Assembly (NCBI GenBank): GCA_937870795.1
Contig: CALMWS010000230.1
Span: 1-50,929 of the forward strand
DNA: 50,929 nucleotides
Reading direction: 5' to 3'
Origin: an uncultured Bacteroidota bacterium
Lineage (GTDB): Bacteria > Bacteroidota > Bacteroidia > Chitinophagales > Saprospiraceae
The notes below the pieces were generated by a model. It did no database searches. It was not told the origin of the DNA and was given only the letters and a program-made list of their open reading frames with translations. Position 1 is the stretch's first letter. Each line of letters opens with the position of its first letter. This document shows, one piece after another, positions 23,813 through 33,400 of this stretch. A program made the translations under genes and the position numbers.

Positions 23813-25885
23813 ATGCTTAAAAATATTTTCATTTTAACTCTTCTTTCAGCTGCCCTAAGCGCAGTCGGTCAAAATGTGGGCATAGGAACCAATACACCCA
23901 ATGCCAGCGCCATGCTGGATTTGACCGCTACCAACAGAGGATTGTTGATTCCAAGAATGACACAGGCTCAAAGACTGGCAATATCTCTGCCTGCCCAAGG
24001 ATTATTGGTGTACCAAACCGATGGCACGACAGGATTTTATGTCAACCGAAGTTCAATTCCGGCTGTGCCCAACTGGTCTATCCTATCGGAAGATGAAAAT
24101 TTTTGGTCGCGCAGTCTGGTGAATACCAATGATATTACTTCAGACAATATCGGAAATATTGGCATTGGCACCAGTAATCCTTCCACAAAACTTACAGTAG
24201 CTGCTGGTGGGTATGGCATTCTGCATACTGATTTGAGCAACAATATACAGGTGGGTAGCTATGTGGGCAGCAATGCCGGCTGGCTTGGCACCAAGAGTAA
24301 TCACCCTCTTTATTTTTACACCAACGGGGGTGCTGCAGATATGGTATTGACTACTCAGGGCACATTAGGTGTTGGAACCGGCTCACCGGATACAAGTGCC
24401 ATTGCAGATTTCGTATCCAGTTCAAAAGGCATACTTATTCCGCGCACCTCACTTACTGCCAATATTACCAACCCCAAAAACGGCATGGTCATCTATAATA
24501 CTACCGATCACTTTTTATATTTGAGAAAAAATGGTGCCTGGCAAAAATTGAGTGATGATACCAATAATTCACCTCTTTCATTGCCATATGCGGGCAGTGG
24601 TAGCAGTGTAACCCAGTTATTTAAAATAACCAATACGTCAGCTGGCGCAGGTACCGCCATCTGGGGAGAAGCCTCAGGAAGCGGAGAAGGAGTCTATGGA
24701 AATGCTCCGCTGGGAACGGGAGTTTTTGGACTTACTACAGCCGGCTATGCCTCTAAGTTTACGGCAACCAGCGGGATTGCGGGTTATTTTTCAACTTCAG
24801 GAGCTACCAACCTTGTAACAACTGGCGGGAATGTAGGTATAAATACACTAAGTCCCGGCAGGCATTTGGATGTAAATGGCCGAATGAGGCTAAGACACAA
24901 TGGGGCAACTGCTGGAGCATGGTATACCAATGCTTCCAATGTAGAAGAAGCTTTTGTAGGAATGTACAACGATACCATCTTTGGGTTGTATGGCAATAGT
25001 GGAGGAGCCAATTGGAGATTGGGCATCAATGTAAAAAACGGAAATTTGGGAATTGCCAATATGAGTCCACAGATGCCATTGAGTTTCAACAATGGTCTGG
25101 GCAATAAGATAGCTCTGTGGGGGACCAATCCGGATAGTCATTACGGTATGGGCATCACTGATAATACCATGCAGTTTTATGTGCCGGCCGGGGTAACTTA
25201 TTTCTCATTTGGTACCGGTGCAGCAGCCGCAGATTTTACAGAAAAGGCAAGATTGACCGCCGGTGGCCAATTACTGACAGGCATCACATCCTCTTCGTAC
25301 CAGCACCATTACAAGGCGGCCAATAGTCGCATGCTTACTCTGGACAATTCAAATACCCACACTGCAGGAACGGCTACTTCAATGGCCTTTGTCACAGGCG
25401 GAAGGTATACGGCCTTAATCAGAACCGTGGCCACTACCACAGACAAAGCAAGGCTGGCATTTCATACCTGGTCTTCATTGTCGGAATCAACCATACTGGG
25501 AAAAGAAAGGATGAGCATCACAGACGATGGTCATGTATTGATAGGTACCACAGATGAAACCAAAGGTGATGGTTACATGCTTAGGGTAAACGGAAAAATT
25601 ATTTCAGAGGAAGTTAAGGTTCAACTGTATGCAGCCTGGCCCGACTATGTTTTTGGTCCGGAGTATCAGAAAAAAAGCTTAGATGAACTGGAGGTGTACA
25701 TCAAAGAAAACAAACACTTACCCAACATACCCAGTGCTTCGCAGATTGAAAAAGATGGATTAGAGGTGGGGGAAATGCAGCGAAAGATGATGGAAAAAAT
25801 CGAAGAACTAACCCTGTATATCATTGAGCTCAAAAAAGAGAATGATAACATCAAAAAAGAAATTCAAGCCTTAAAGTCGAAGTAA
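23813..25885 (+). CDS. Secreted tail-fibre-like surface protein with endosialidase-chaperone-like C-terminus
   Basis: 690 residues. Signal peptide MLKNIFILTLLSAALSAVGQ, then repeated QNVGIGTNTPNASAMLDL and similar units (IGIGTSNPSTKL, LGVGTGSPDTSAIADF, NVGINTLSPGRHLDV), a pattern of Bacteroidota proteins with phage-tail-fibre-like beta structure. The C-terminal 110 residues (YMLRVNGKIISEEVKVQL, SLDELEVYIKENKHLPNIP, GLEVGEMQRKMMEKIEELT) match the region before and within an intramolecular chaperone/coiled coil, ending in a long heptad helix. No T9SS CTD is seen. It is 1 bp upstream of the BNR-like gene and shares its operon. Likely exposed on the cell surface; ligand unknown. Confidence 0.82.
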   Translation: MLKNIFILTLLSAALSAVGQNVGIGTNTPNASAMLDLTATNRGLLIPRMTQAQRLAISLPAQGLLVYQTDGTTGFYVNRSSIPAVPNWSILSEDENFWSRSLVNTNDITSDNIGNIGIGTSNPSTKLTVAAGGYGILHTDLSNNIQVGSYVGSNAGWLGTKSNHPLYFYTNGGAADMVLTTQGTLGVGTGSPDTSAIADFVSSSKGILIPRTSLTANITNPKNGMVIYNTTDHFLYLRKNGAWQKLSDDTNNSPLSLPYAGSGSSVTQLFKITNTSAGAGTAIWGEASGSGEGVYGNAPLGTGVFGLTTAGYASKFTATSGIAGYFSTSGATNLVTTGGNVGINTLSPGRHLDVNGRMRLRHNGATAGAWYTNASNVEEAFVGMYNDTIFGLYGNSGGANWRLGINVKNGNLGIANMSPQMPLSFNNGLGNKIALWGTNPDSHYGMGITDNTMQFYVPAGVTYFSFGTGAAAADFTEKARLTAGGQLLTGITSSSYQHHYKAANSRMLTLDNSNTHTAGTATSMAFVTGGRYTALIRTVATTTDKARLAFHTWSSLSESTILGKERMSITDDGHVLIGTTDETKGDGYMLRVNGKIISEEVKVQLYAAWPDYVFGPEYQKKSLDELEVYIKENKHLPNIPSASQIEKDGLEVGEMQRKMMEKIEELTLYIIELKKENDNIKKEIQALKSK

Positions 25886-25886
25886 G

Positions 25887-28538
25887 ATGCAAAAAACGAT
25901 CACACTTTTCGCGCTGCTATTTTTTGGCATTTCATTGTATGGACAAACCATAGAAAAAAGAAACGAAGGACATGAGGGGCAGTCTGTAAAAAAAGTAAGA
26001 AAGGAACAGGAAAAATACGTACAGCTTTTCAATGAAAAAAATGGAATTCGCAACAAAAACCGAAATGCACTAAAACTGCGGGCTCTTGAAGACTGGCAAA
26101 AGTCAGAAGGGACAACCAGTTCGCTGTACAACACTTTGAATGGCACCTGGACGCAGGTTGATCAGGGAAAATTACAAGGATCAATGGGAAGAACTGATTG
26201 TATTGGTTTTCACCCCACTGATGCCAACATCTACTATCTTGGTACCGGAGGTGGTGGCATTTGGAAAACAACAGATGGGGGCAACAGTTATGTACCTTTA
26301 ACTGATAATATACCCAGCAGTGGTGTTGCGGATATAGTGGTAGACTATACAGATCCCAACATTGTATACATGCTTACCGGAAGTGGTTTTCATGGTCAAA
26401 ATGTGCACAGTATCGGCATATTAAAAAGTACGGATGCGGGTAGCACCTGGCAATTTACCGGTTTGACCGATACCATAGAACGCAACAATCAGGAGTTGTA
26501 TGGCTACAAATTGATGATGCATCCCACCAATCATTTGGCCTTGTATGCCTGCACAAATCAAGGGTTATATATTTCAATCAATGGAGGCGATACCTGGAGA
26601 AGGCAAACCACTACTCCTGTGTACGATCTGGAATTCAAGCCCGACAATAGTAATATCGTTTTTCTTGCCAGAGATGCGGGTATCATTCAGTATGCGACCC
26701 ATTTCAGCAGTGATTCCCTGGTTGTACAAGCCTTTTCATTTTTACAGATAGGATCAGGGCAAGCCATCAATGTTGTACAAGTTTACCAAACGAGGCTAGC
26801 TGTTTCTCCTGTACAACCCAATCTCTTGATTGCTGTTGCAGGGGTACAGGATACAACGATAGATTTTGGCGTACCCCTCTACGCAAAGTCGATGACAGCA
26901 AATGCCAATGGTACACTCAACACCTCAGGTGCTACCATAGCCATGAGAGGCCAGTGCGGCAGCAAAGTTGATACCATATGGGCAAGTGGTTTGGGAAGGG
27001 GGTACGGAGATGTGATTATCGACAAGACCAATTCGCTCAACATCATGGTTGCAGGTTTGGGGTTTTATACCTCCAGTCAGGGCTTATCTTCCAATCCAGT
27101 ACATTGGACCCGAAAAGACTACAACTGCGGAAACAACACTGTCAATTTTCACGTCGATGTTTCGAATATGTATGAGTACAATGGTTCAATATATGTATGC
27201 AATGACGGTGGCGTTGCCAGACAATTAAAAAACTTTTCTAGCACAAATACTTCCTGGACGGATCTTACCCAATCTATTGAGATTACCCAGGCTTATGCTA
27301 TAGCAGGTTCGCCTCAGGATATAAACTTATTCCTATATGGTTGTCAGGATAATGGCTCCAACATTAGAACTTCTGCAGCCAGCTACACAAATCTGATAGG
27401 AGGGGATGGTACTGCAGTAAAAATTGACCAGACCAATAAGGATATATATTATGCTTCAATACAAAACGGAGAGTTATTGACAAGGTGGAACAATGGGGTA
27501 TCTACTGGCCTTGTTATCAATTCAATTTGTATGTGCAAAGATACCCTTCCATACAGTGGATATGGAGAATTCAGTAAGTGTATTGAAATTGATGAGACCA
27601 ATCAGAGTCGTCTGGTCTTGGCAAAAAGGAATATATACACCAGCACCAATAAAGGAGATACGTGGACAACCTGGTTTACCGGACAAACAGATCCTATAAG
27701 GCTCATCAAATTAAGCAAAGCCAATCCTAGCAGGGTTTATTTTATTTCCTCTAGCAATGTGTTATACAGATCGATCAGTCAAGGTGGAAACTTTAGTTCC
27801 ATTTCATGGCCAGAACCATTTTTATATGTATCTGATGTAATCCTAAGTAAAACCAATGAAGATCATTTTTACATTACCTGTATGGGAAATGTAAGCGGCA
27901 AAAAAGTATATTTCACCAACAATGCAGGGGTTAGCTGGCAAAACATTTCCAGCGGCTTGCCTAATGTCGACATTAGGACAGGAGAGCTAGACCCAACAAC
28001 CGGAGATTTTTATGTTGGCACTGATTTGGGTGTGTTTGTACGACCTGCAGGACTCAATCGATGGATCGCATTTAACAATGGGCTTCCTTTGTGTCCGGTA
28101 TATGATTTGTATATCAACCCGGGATTTTCCAAAATTGCAGCTTCTTGTTTTGGCAGGGGTATATTTCAGTCTGATTTGTTTAGTATCTCAGATTGCGCGC
28201 CCTATAGATATGTATTTGGTTCAATCGGACAAAAGTACAATTTATCTGCCCTGGATTCAATGGTGGTTAATTACAATTTGTTACCCTCGGTTGAGACACA
28301 AGTAAAAGTAACAGCAGAAAACAATTATATAAGACTTATACCAGGGTTTGTTGCCAATGCCACATCTACCTTTCAAGCATCCATTGAACCTTGCGGGGCT
28401 TTACCCAACCCGTATAAAGAGGTTCAAAAAGAAAATAGGCAAGACGAAAAATCCGGAAATGATGAAGTGCCAGCTTTAAAACCCAGAGATCTAAAGCTGA
28501 AAAAAAGTGGACACACTGACCCTGAGCCCAAAAAGTGA
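25887..28538 (+). CDS. BNR/VPS10-like beta-propeller surface protein, ended by an in-frame TGA before its sorting domain
   Basis: 883 residues. Signal peptide MQKTITLFALLFFGISLYGQ. Repeated glycosyl-hydrolase-like propeller units: GTGGGGIWKTTDGGNSYVPL, GILKSTDAGSTWQFTG, GLYISINGGDTWRRQ, NIYTSTNKGDTWTTW, VYFTNNAGVSWQNISSGLP. After about residue 770 comes a '3-coathanger'-like segment (YIRLIPGFVANATSTFQASI, then EPCG) and a very charged linker. Translation stops at TGA 28536-28538; the next 82 codons in the same frame encode a T9SS-type CTD. Without it the product would lack its outer-membrane sorting signal. The UGA is followed by C, a context known for weak termination. Confidence 0.85.
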   Translation: MQKTITLFALLFFGISLYGQTIEKRNEGHEGQSVKKVRKEQEKYVQLFNEKNGIRNKNRNALKLRALEDWQKSEGTTSSLYNTLNGTWTQVDQGKLQGSMGRTDCIGFHPTDANIYYLGTGGGGIWKTTDGGNSYVPLTDNIPSSGVADIVVDYTDPNIVYMLTGSGFHGQNVHSIGILKSTDAGSTWQFTGLTDTIERNNQELYGYKLMMHPTNHLALYACTNQGLYISINGGDTWRRQTTTPVYDLEFKPDNSNIVFLARDAGIIQYATHFSSDSLVVQAFSFLQIGSGQAINVVQVYQTRLAVSPVQPNLLIAVAGVQDTTIDFGVPLYAKSMTANANGTLNTSGATIAMRGQCGSKVDTIWASGLGRGYGDVIIDKTNSLNIMVAGLGFYTSSQGLSSNPVHWTRKDYNCGNNTVNFHVDVSNMYEYNGSIYVCNDGGVARQLKNFSSTNTSWTDLTQSIEITQAYAIAGSPQDINLFLYGCQDNGSNIRTSAASYTNLIGGDGTAVKIDQTNKDIYYASIQNGELLTRWNNGVSTGLVINSICMCKDTLPYSGYGEFSKCIEIDETNQSRLVLAKRNIYTSTNKGDTWTTWFTGQTDPIRLIKLSKANPSRVYFISSSNVLYRSISQGGNFSSISWPEPFLYVSDVILSKTNEDHFYITCMGNVSGKKVYFTNNAGVSWQNISSGLPNVDIRTGELDPTTGDFYVGTDLGVFVRPAGLNRWIAFNNGLPLCPVYDLYINPGFSKIAASCFGRGIFQSDLFSISDCAPYRYVFGSIGQKYNLSALDSMVVNYNLLPSVETQVKVTAENNYIRLIPGFVANATSTFQASIEPCGALPNPYKEVQKENRQDEKSGNDEVPALKPRDLKLKKSGHTDPEPKK

Positions 28539-28550
28539 CAACAAAACAAG

Positions 28551-28799
28551 ATGAACAATTCTCAAATTTCTGTGCAACTTTTTCAATCAGAACATAATAG
28601 TTGGGTAGATATTGAAATACCCACTGTGCAGGTTTCAGGCCATTCCACTTTGACATTGATGAATGCACTTGGTGAACAAATTCAGCAATTTTTTGTCATT
28701 GGCCAGAAGCACCGCATCGACATTACCGGGTTGAAGTCTCAGACATTAAATCTTAAAATCGAAACTGTCAATGCCACTTTTATGAAAAAACTTAGATAG
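28551..28799 (+). CDS. T9SS CTD-like fragment, same frame as the upstream BNR protein after a TGA
   Basis: 82 residues (ATG 28551 to TAG). The sequence has no signal peptide and no domain other than a sorting-domain-like pattern: VSGHSTLTLMNALGEQIQQF, then HRIDITGLKSQTLNLKIET and a basic end KKLR. It lies 12 bp after TGA 28536, in frame with the upstream gene (both frames start at positions divisible by 3). As an independent protein it would make no sense for T9SS. It is most probably the C-terminus of the 883-residue protein, cut off by a nonsense change, a sequence error, or joined by readthrough. Confidence 0.6.
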   Translation: MNNSQISVQLFQSEHNSWVDIEIPTVQVSGHSTLTLMNALGEQIQQFFVIGQKHRIDITGLKSQTLNLKIETVNATFMKKLR

Positions 28800-28802
28800 G
28801 AA

Positions 28803-30023
28803 CTAATTGCGTTCCCAACCTTCATTTTTTCGCGACAAATAGTAAATTCCTGCAAGTCCCACGAGCACAAAGCCCACTGAAATGTATTGTGCCTGCGACC
28901 AGTCTAAGCCCATGAAATCATAGCGGTCATTGACGCGTATTTGTTCGATAAAGAACCTTTCCACACCGTTGTAAACCATGTACATAAAAAACAACATGCC
29001 TGCTATTCTAATGCGACTGCGCAAAGCAAATAAAATACCAAAGCCTACCAAAGAAAGAACCGTTTCGTAGATAGGTGTAGGGTAAACCCCGGGAACCAGC
29101 TGATGGCAATAACGCATGCCACAAATGACCTTACATCTTTCTTCTATGGTACCTTTGGCGGCAGAGATGAGATCGGCATTGCATCCGGCAACGGTGACTC
29201 CTTCATTTGAAACATTATTGGGATAATGATAAGACCAAAGCCAGTCAGGTAAAAACCACCAGGAGGGTTGTGCAGCGGCAACTATGCCCCAGTCGCCATC
29301 ACCCGATATCTGACACCCAATTCTTCCTATGGCATAACCCAGGAGGATGCCCATGCCGGCAATATCCATCATGTAAACAGGTTTAATGCCATTTCGTTTT
29401 ACATACCAATAGACCGAAATAAACGCGAGGATCAAGCCACCGTAAACCGTCAGTCCGCTGCCTGAGAGCAATTGACCAAGCGGGTCCCTGAAAAAATCAT
29501 CCATATTTTCAAAAATGGAAAAGAGGCGTGCCCCCACTACCCCACTCAACGCAGCGATCAGAATAATGTCCATCGTTTTTGTATGCGGATATACAATTAT
29601 CCTGTCAGGCTCTTTACCAAGGTCTCTTTTCTGTTCGGTATAATAGAGAAATAGGCCATAAAGCAGGCCTACCAGCAAGCCAACGCCCCAATTTCCTTTG
29701 GCTGAAAACAAAACAGAAGCAGGGTCGGCTTTGAAATCTGCAAAGTGGCTATATATGAATGGAAATTTGGCAGCTACCAAAACCACCACTACTGCATTGA
29801 GGGCCAGATCCTGAATGGATGCTCTTTTTTTGAGCGGGTTGTCTTTTTCCGCAGGCAAAATTAATCCGAGGCCTTCCAGTCTTTGCAATTCACTTTTTAA
29901 AAGCCAGGCACATGCCAGGAATGCAATGCCCAGCATCAAACCAAAACTCTTGAACACAGAGGTCCAATTGTCAACTGGGCTGCCCAATACATCATGGAAA
30001 AAATAGGAAAGATCCGGATACAT
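28803..30023 (-). CDS. lgt: Prolipoprotein diacylglyceryl transferase
   Basis: 406 residues with about eight membrane helices. The family signature is AIGRIGCQISGDGDWG, with the preceding SGLTVYGGLILAF and the last-part PTPIYETVLSLVGF. Lgt transfers diacylglycerol from phosphatidylglycerol to the lipobox Cys of prolipoproteins, such as those at 759, 1379, 11574 and 48966. It is about 130 residues longer than the E. coli enzyme; the extra lies between helices near residues 55-140 and after the signature, as in other Bacteroidota. A -7-like TATCTTCG lies at 30042-30049, one mismatch from TAnnTTTG. Confidence 0.9.
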   Translation of the reverse strand: MYPDLSYFFHDVLGSPVDNWTSVFKSFGLMLGIAFLACAWLLKSELQRLEGLGLILPAEKDNPLKKRASIQDLALNAVVVVLVAAKFPFIYSHFADFKADPASVLFSAKGNWGVGLLVGLLYGLFLYYTEQKRDLGKEPDRIIVYPHTKTMDIILIAALSGVVGARLFSIFENMDDFFRDPLGQLLSGSGLTVYGGLILAFISVYWYVKRNGIKPVYMMDIAGMGILLGYAIGRIGCQISGDGDWGIVAAAQPSWWFLPDWLWSYHYPNNVSNEGVTVAGCNADLISAAKGTIEERCKVICGMRYCHQLVPGVYPTPIYETVLSLVGFGILFALRSRIRIAGMLFFMYMVYNGVERFFIEQIRVNDRYDFMGLDWSQAQYISVGFVLVGLAGIYYLSRKNEGWERN

Positions 30024-30163
30024 ACAAAATCATTATTTGCACGAAGATAGCCGTTTTTGAACAGATGTGAAAAGATAAATGGCCTGACTACTTTAAGAAA
30101 ATGGTAACAAATGGCCATTAAACCCCTGATCGTTAATAGCATCAAAGAAACAAATTACACACC

Positions 30164-30529
30164 ATGAAAACGACCTTTCAATTTTTACTTGCAACTTTTT
30201 TGCTGCTTGCTGTAACTTTTCAACCCAATAAAGTCATAGCCCAAAGGCAGGGCAATGGCATACCTGACCTCACAGAGGAACAGCGCATGGAGATGAAAAA
30301 ACTCAAAGATGACCACTTTATGGAGCGCAACCGCATGTCTGACCGGATGCGTAATGACAGGATGGAAATGCGCAAAAAGTACGACCAGCGACTGAGATCC
30401 ATACTTACCGAAAAACAATACTATGCCTTTCGTCAAAAAGCCAAAAATAAGGCCTTAAAAAGAAAAGGTATGGGCCAAAGAGGGGGTCGCAAAGGAAGAG
30501 GTTTCCACCGCGGTCAACGCGCCTTCTAA
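30164..30529 (+). CDS. Spy/CpxP-like periplasmic protein (LTxxQ motif)
   Basis: 121 residues. Signal peptide MKTTFQFLLATFLLLAVTFQ through KVIAQ. The mature part is a single basic helix-rich stretch with two LTxxQ-type motifs (DLTEEQRMEMKKLKDDH and SILTEKQYYAFRQKA), as in Spy/CpxP-like periplasmic chaperones and metal-sensor relatives. The C-terminus is Gly/Arg-rich (GMGQRGGRKGRGFHRG), unusual for Spy and likely to bind anionic surfaces or nucleic acid. Expression control and partner are unknown. It is convergent with the serA-like gene 11 bp downstream. Confidence 0.75.
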   Translation: MKTTFQFLLATFLLLAVTFQPNKVIAQRQGNGIPDLTEEQRMEMKKLKDDHFMERNRMSDRMRNDRMEMRKKYDQRLRSILTEKQYYAFRQKAKNKALKRKGMGQRGGRKGRGFHRGQRAF

Positions 30530-30540
30530 AAATCTATGGC

Positions 30541-31485
30541 TTAACCCAGGATGGAAATGATCTGGGATGCGAGTTCACCACCCACCTTTTCCTGGGCTTC
30601 AGCTGTAGAAGCACCGGTGTGCGGGGTAAGGGAAATTTTGGAGTGTTGCAGTAAATCGATCCTCGGATTGGGCTCACTCACAAAAACATCAAGGCCCGCA
30701 CCTGCCAAATGACCGCTGTTTAAGGCATATAATAAGGCGTCTTCGTCTATGACCCCTCCACGGGCGGCATTGATTACGAAGGCACCTTTTTTCATTTTTG
30801 AAAACTCATTTTCTCCAAGAATTGGTGTGCTTACACCGGGGACGTGCAGGGTAATAAAATCCGCGGAAGCCAAAACTTCTTCAAGAGAAGAACCATCTAT
30901 GGTTACCGTCATTTGGTGTTTTTTGTTGCCGATCTGCAAATTCATGCTTTTTACAAAGGGGTCATAGGCCACCACATCCATACCCATACCAATGGCAATC
31001 TTTGCAGCTTCCTGACCAATGCGTCCCATGCCTATTATGCCAATGGTTTTTCCTTCTAATTCGATGCCTGCAGCAAATTGCTTTTTAAGTTCGTTGAATT
31101 GGCTGCTGCCTTTTTCGGGCATTTCTCTGTTGGCCAGGTGGATGAAACGCGCAAGTGCAAAAATATGGGCAAAGGCCAATTCTGCTACGGATCTGGAAGA
31201 GGCAGCAGGAGTATTGACCACCGCAATGCCTTTGGATTTTGCGTATTCAACGTCTATATTGTCCAAGCCAACACCACCTCTGGCAATTACTTTGAGGTTG
31301 GGTGCTGCATCGATTTGTTCCTTTCTCACTTTGGTTGCACTTCGCACACAAATAGCGTCGTATTCGTTTAACTTATTGACCAGCTCTTCTTGCGGGACTT
31401 TATTCATGTCGACGGTATATCCTGCCTGCTCCAACATGAGCTTTCCTGAGTTTTCAATGCCGTCATTTACCAATATTTTTCTCAT
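30541..31485 (-). CDS. serA: D-3-phosphoglycerate dehydrogenase-like D-2-hydroxyacid dehydrogenase
   Basis: 314 residues. The catalytic domain has LKVIARGGVGLDNIDVEYAK; the NAD-binding domain has IGIIGMGRIGQEAAKIAIGMG (GxGxxG), FVINAARGGVIDEDAL, and the active-site His in LTPHTGASTAEAQEKVG, with the Glu in FVSEPNP. It lacks the C-terminal ACT or ASB domains of the longer SerA types, so it is the short form common in Bacteroidota. It oxidises 3-phosphoglycerate in serine synthesis if the assignment holds; other hydroxyacids are possible. Its promoter is the best -33/-7 pair after that of the flippase. Confidence 0.85.
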   Translation of the reverse strand: MRKILVNDGIENSGKLMLEQAGYTVDMNKVPQEELVNKLNEYDAICVRSATKVRKEQIDAAPNLKVIARGGVGLDNIDVEYAKSKGIAVVNTPAASSRSVAELAFAHIFALARFIHLANREMPEKGSSQFNELKKQFAAGIELEGKTIGIIGMGRIGQEAAKIAIGMGMDVVAYDPFVKSMNLQIGNKKHQMTVTIDGSSLEEVLASADFITLHVPGVSTPILGENEFSKMKKGAFVINAARGGVIDEDALLYALNSGHLAGAGLDVFVSEPNPRIDLLQHSKISLTPHTGASTAEAQEKVGGELASQIISILG

Positions 31486-31514
31486 AATTTACCTGATTTT
31501 TTGAAATATTAATG

Positions 31515-31547
31515 CAAAATTAGGTCAATAAAGGTTGAATTTCCAAA
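31515..31547 (-). promoter_or_regulatory. Promoter of the serA-like gene
   Basis: On the minus strand TAATTTTG (31522-31515) fits TAnnTTTG, and TTTG (31547-31544) lies 21 bp upstream, as expected for Bacteroidota -33/-7 promoters. The leader to ATG 31485 is about 23 bp. Confidence 0.6.
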
Positions 31548-31574
31548 TTTTATTCCGAATGATTTGTTAAGTTA

Positions 31575-33221
31575 TTACTTTAATGCCTCTGTGACTACAC
31601 GACCAATGCTGCCGCTGGGAACCTGGATGTGCAACAAGGCTGCAATGGTAGGAGCAAAGTCGGTCATTGCGTGTTTTTGATAGGTTTTTCCCGGTTTGAT
31701 GCCCCAGCCATAAAATAGCATAGGAATGTGGCTGTCGTAGTTGTACCAAAGACCATGGGTAGTGCCGGTCAACCAACCGTCGATCCAAGCTGCCTCCAAA
31801 ATGATCTGGATGTGACCACTTCGCCTGGGGTGAAAACCATTGACAAGCATTTCTTTGATTTGTGCCGGCAGTTGAATTTCCGAGAGACGATCCAAGGAAA
31901 ATGCCTGATGAATACCCTGTGACTTATTGAGTTCATCAATGATAAAGGTTTCAATGACTTTTCTTTCAAAACCGGCCTGACTGATGGCATTTAAATCCAG
32001 GTAAAGCTGATAATTCTGCTCGGATAAAATGGCGTCCTTTATACCAAATCGCTGTGTGATCTTGTCATTGATGTCTACAATTGATCTTGTGCTGTTCCAC
32101 TGGCCTGCCGAAATTTTATTTTCTATTAAAAAACCTGGAACGTGGGCAACACCATGATCAGCGGTGAGGAATACTGTATAATTTCCTGAACCTACTTTTT
32201 GGTCAACAAATGAAAGCAATGCTTCTAGTTCTTTGTCGAGTCTTAGAAAGGCGTCTTCTGCTTCAATAGAGTTGGGTCCAAATTGGTGGCCTACGTAGTC
32301 GGGTGATGAAAAACTAACGGCCAGAAAATCGGTGATGTTGTCGCTACCCAGTCCATAGTTTTCGAGGGCAAGTTTGGCCACTTCGGCGGTCATGGTATTG
32401 CCCCATGGAGTGGCTGCAATGATGGCATTGCCTTTTTTTCCCAAAGAGTCGAGTTTGTATGGCAAGGAAGTAGAATGAAAGCCTTTGTATTTACCCTCAT
32501 AGATTTTTTCATCACCACTGCTTTGCAAATAGGTTTCTTTCGGATAAAGGGTTGACCAATTTTGCTGCAACAATCGATCAACCGGTTTTGAATCGTTGTA
32601 ATGGATCAACCATTCGGGCAAAGCCTCCATATAATGACTGCTGCTGATCCATCGGCCGGTAGAAGCGTCAAACCAAAAAGCTGCATCAGCGGTATGGCCT
32701 GCCGGAAAGATGGCACCTCTGTCTTTGATGCAAACTCCTACCACCTTGCTTAGAAAATTAGTAGCCAGTTTCAATTCGTCGCAAATGGAAGTTACCTTCA
32801 TATTAGCAGGGCTCATGTGGCCGTTGCTTTTATGGTCAGTGCCCAGAGGTTTCACAAGTGTATCTTCAGAACAATAGACTACCCTGTGATCTTCTAAGTT
32901 GTACCAATTGTTGCCAGCGATGCCATGGACAGCGGGTACTGAACCTGTATAAACACAGGTATGACCAGCGGCGGTAACGGTAGGTGCATAGGGGATATAG
33001 GTTTGTTCTGCAGTGAAGCCATCATTTAGAAGTCTTTTAAAGCCTCCTTTGCCATATCTATCGTAGAATCTATACAGGTAGTCCCAGCGCATTTGGTCAA
33101 CTACGATGCCTATGACCAGTTTGGGACGAGGTAGATTTTCCTGCTTATCCACTTTCTTTTGAGCTAGAATAATAAGTGGGGAAAAAAATATAAAAACTAG
33201 ACCATAGATAAGCCTGTGCAT
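31575..33221 (-). CDS. PafA-type alkaline phosphatase (alkaline phosphatase family protein)
   Basis: About 548 residues from ATG 33221 (MHRLIYGLVFIFFSPLIILAQ, a signal peptide); the alternative at 33239 would overlap the -7 box. The alkaline phosphatase superfamily pattern is clear: LVIGIVVDQMRWDYLY (metal Asp), YAPTVTAAGHTCVYTGSVP with the likely Thr nucleophile (about residue 83), HGIAGNNWY with the substrate Asn, DFLAVSFSSPDYVGH and FLTADHGVAHVPGF with metal-binding Asp and His residues. PafA enzymes hydrolyse many phosphate monoesters in the periplasm, largely independent of phosphate supply. No Pho-type box was recognised. Confidence 0.88.
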   Translation of the reverse strand: MHRLIYGLVFIFFSPLIILAQKKVDKQENLPRPKLVIGIVVDQMRWDYLYRFYDRYGKGGFKRLLNDGFTAEQTYIPYAPTVTAAGHTCVYTGSVPAVHGIAGNNWYNLEDHRVVYCSEDTLVKPLGTDHKSNGHMSPANMKVTSICDELKLATNFLSKVVGVCIKDRGAIFPAGHTADAAFWFDASTGRWISSSHYMEALPEWLIHYNDSKPVDRLLQQNWSTLYPKETYLQSSGDEKIYEGKYKGFHSTSLPYKLDSLGKKGNAIIAATPWGNTMTAEVAKLALENYGLGSDNITDFLAVSFSSPDYVGHQFGPNSIEAEDAFLRLDKELEALLSFVDQKVGSGNYTVFLTADHGVAHVPGFLIENKISAGQWNSTRSIVDINDKITQRFGIKDAILSEQNYQLYLDLNAISQAGFERKVIETFIIDELNKSQGIHQAFSLDRLSEIQLPAQIKEMLVNGFHPRRSGHIQIILEAAWIDGWLTGTTHGLWYNYDSHIPMLFYGWGIKPGKTYQKHAMTDFAPTIAALLHIQVPSGSIGRVVTEALK

Positions 33222-33236
33222 AGTGCAAATTTTTAT

Positions 33237-33244
33237 CAAAAATA
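33237..33244 (-). promoter_or_regulatory. -7 promoter element of the PafA-type phosphatase
   Basis: TATTTTTG on the minus strand fits TAnnTTTG, 15 bp before ATG 33221. It decides for the shorter start. Confidence 0.5.
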
Positions 33245-33335
33245 GGTGATTTAGGCATTAGAAGGGTTAAATTAAGGTTAATAATATCCATGGAGCTTGA
33301 CAAATGGAGGTTGTTGGAATAAATTTGAAAAGTGT

Positions 33336-33366
33336 TAATGCAGGAATAGCCAAAAATTGCATTAGC
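33336..33366. repeat. Small inverted repeat upstream of the transposase
   Basis: TAATGCA and TGCATTA bracket a 15-17 bp spacer ahead of the transposase start. It could be one stem-loop recognised by the transposase or a promoter feature; the evidence is weak. Confidence 0.3.
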
Positions 33367-33400
33367 CTTGACCGAACCAATTTTTTTCACCCAAATCATT

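Noticed and set aside
28536-28538. Reading TGA as selenocysteine or as a sense codon in a changed code
   Set aside because: No stem-loop typical of a SECIS element is visible after it and TGA ends other genes in the window (for example at 37537-37539), so it is a stop.
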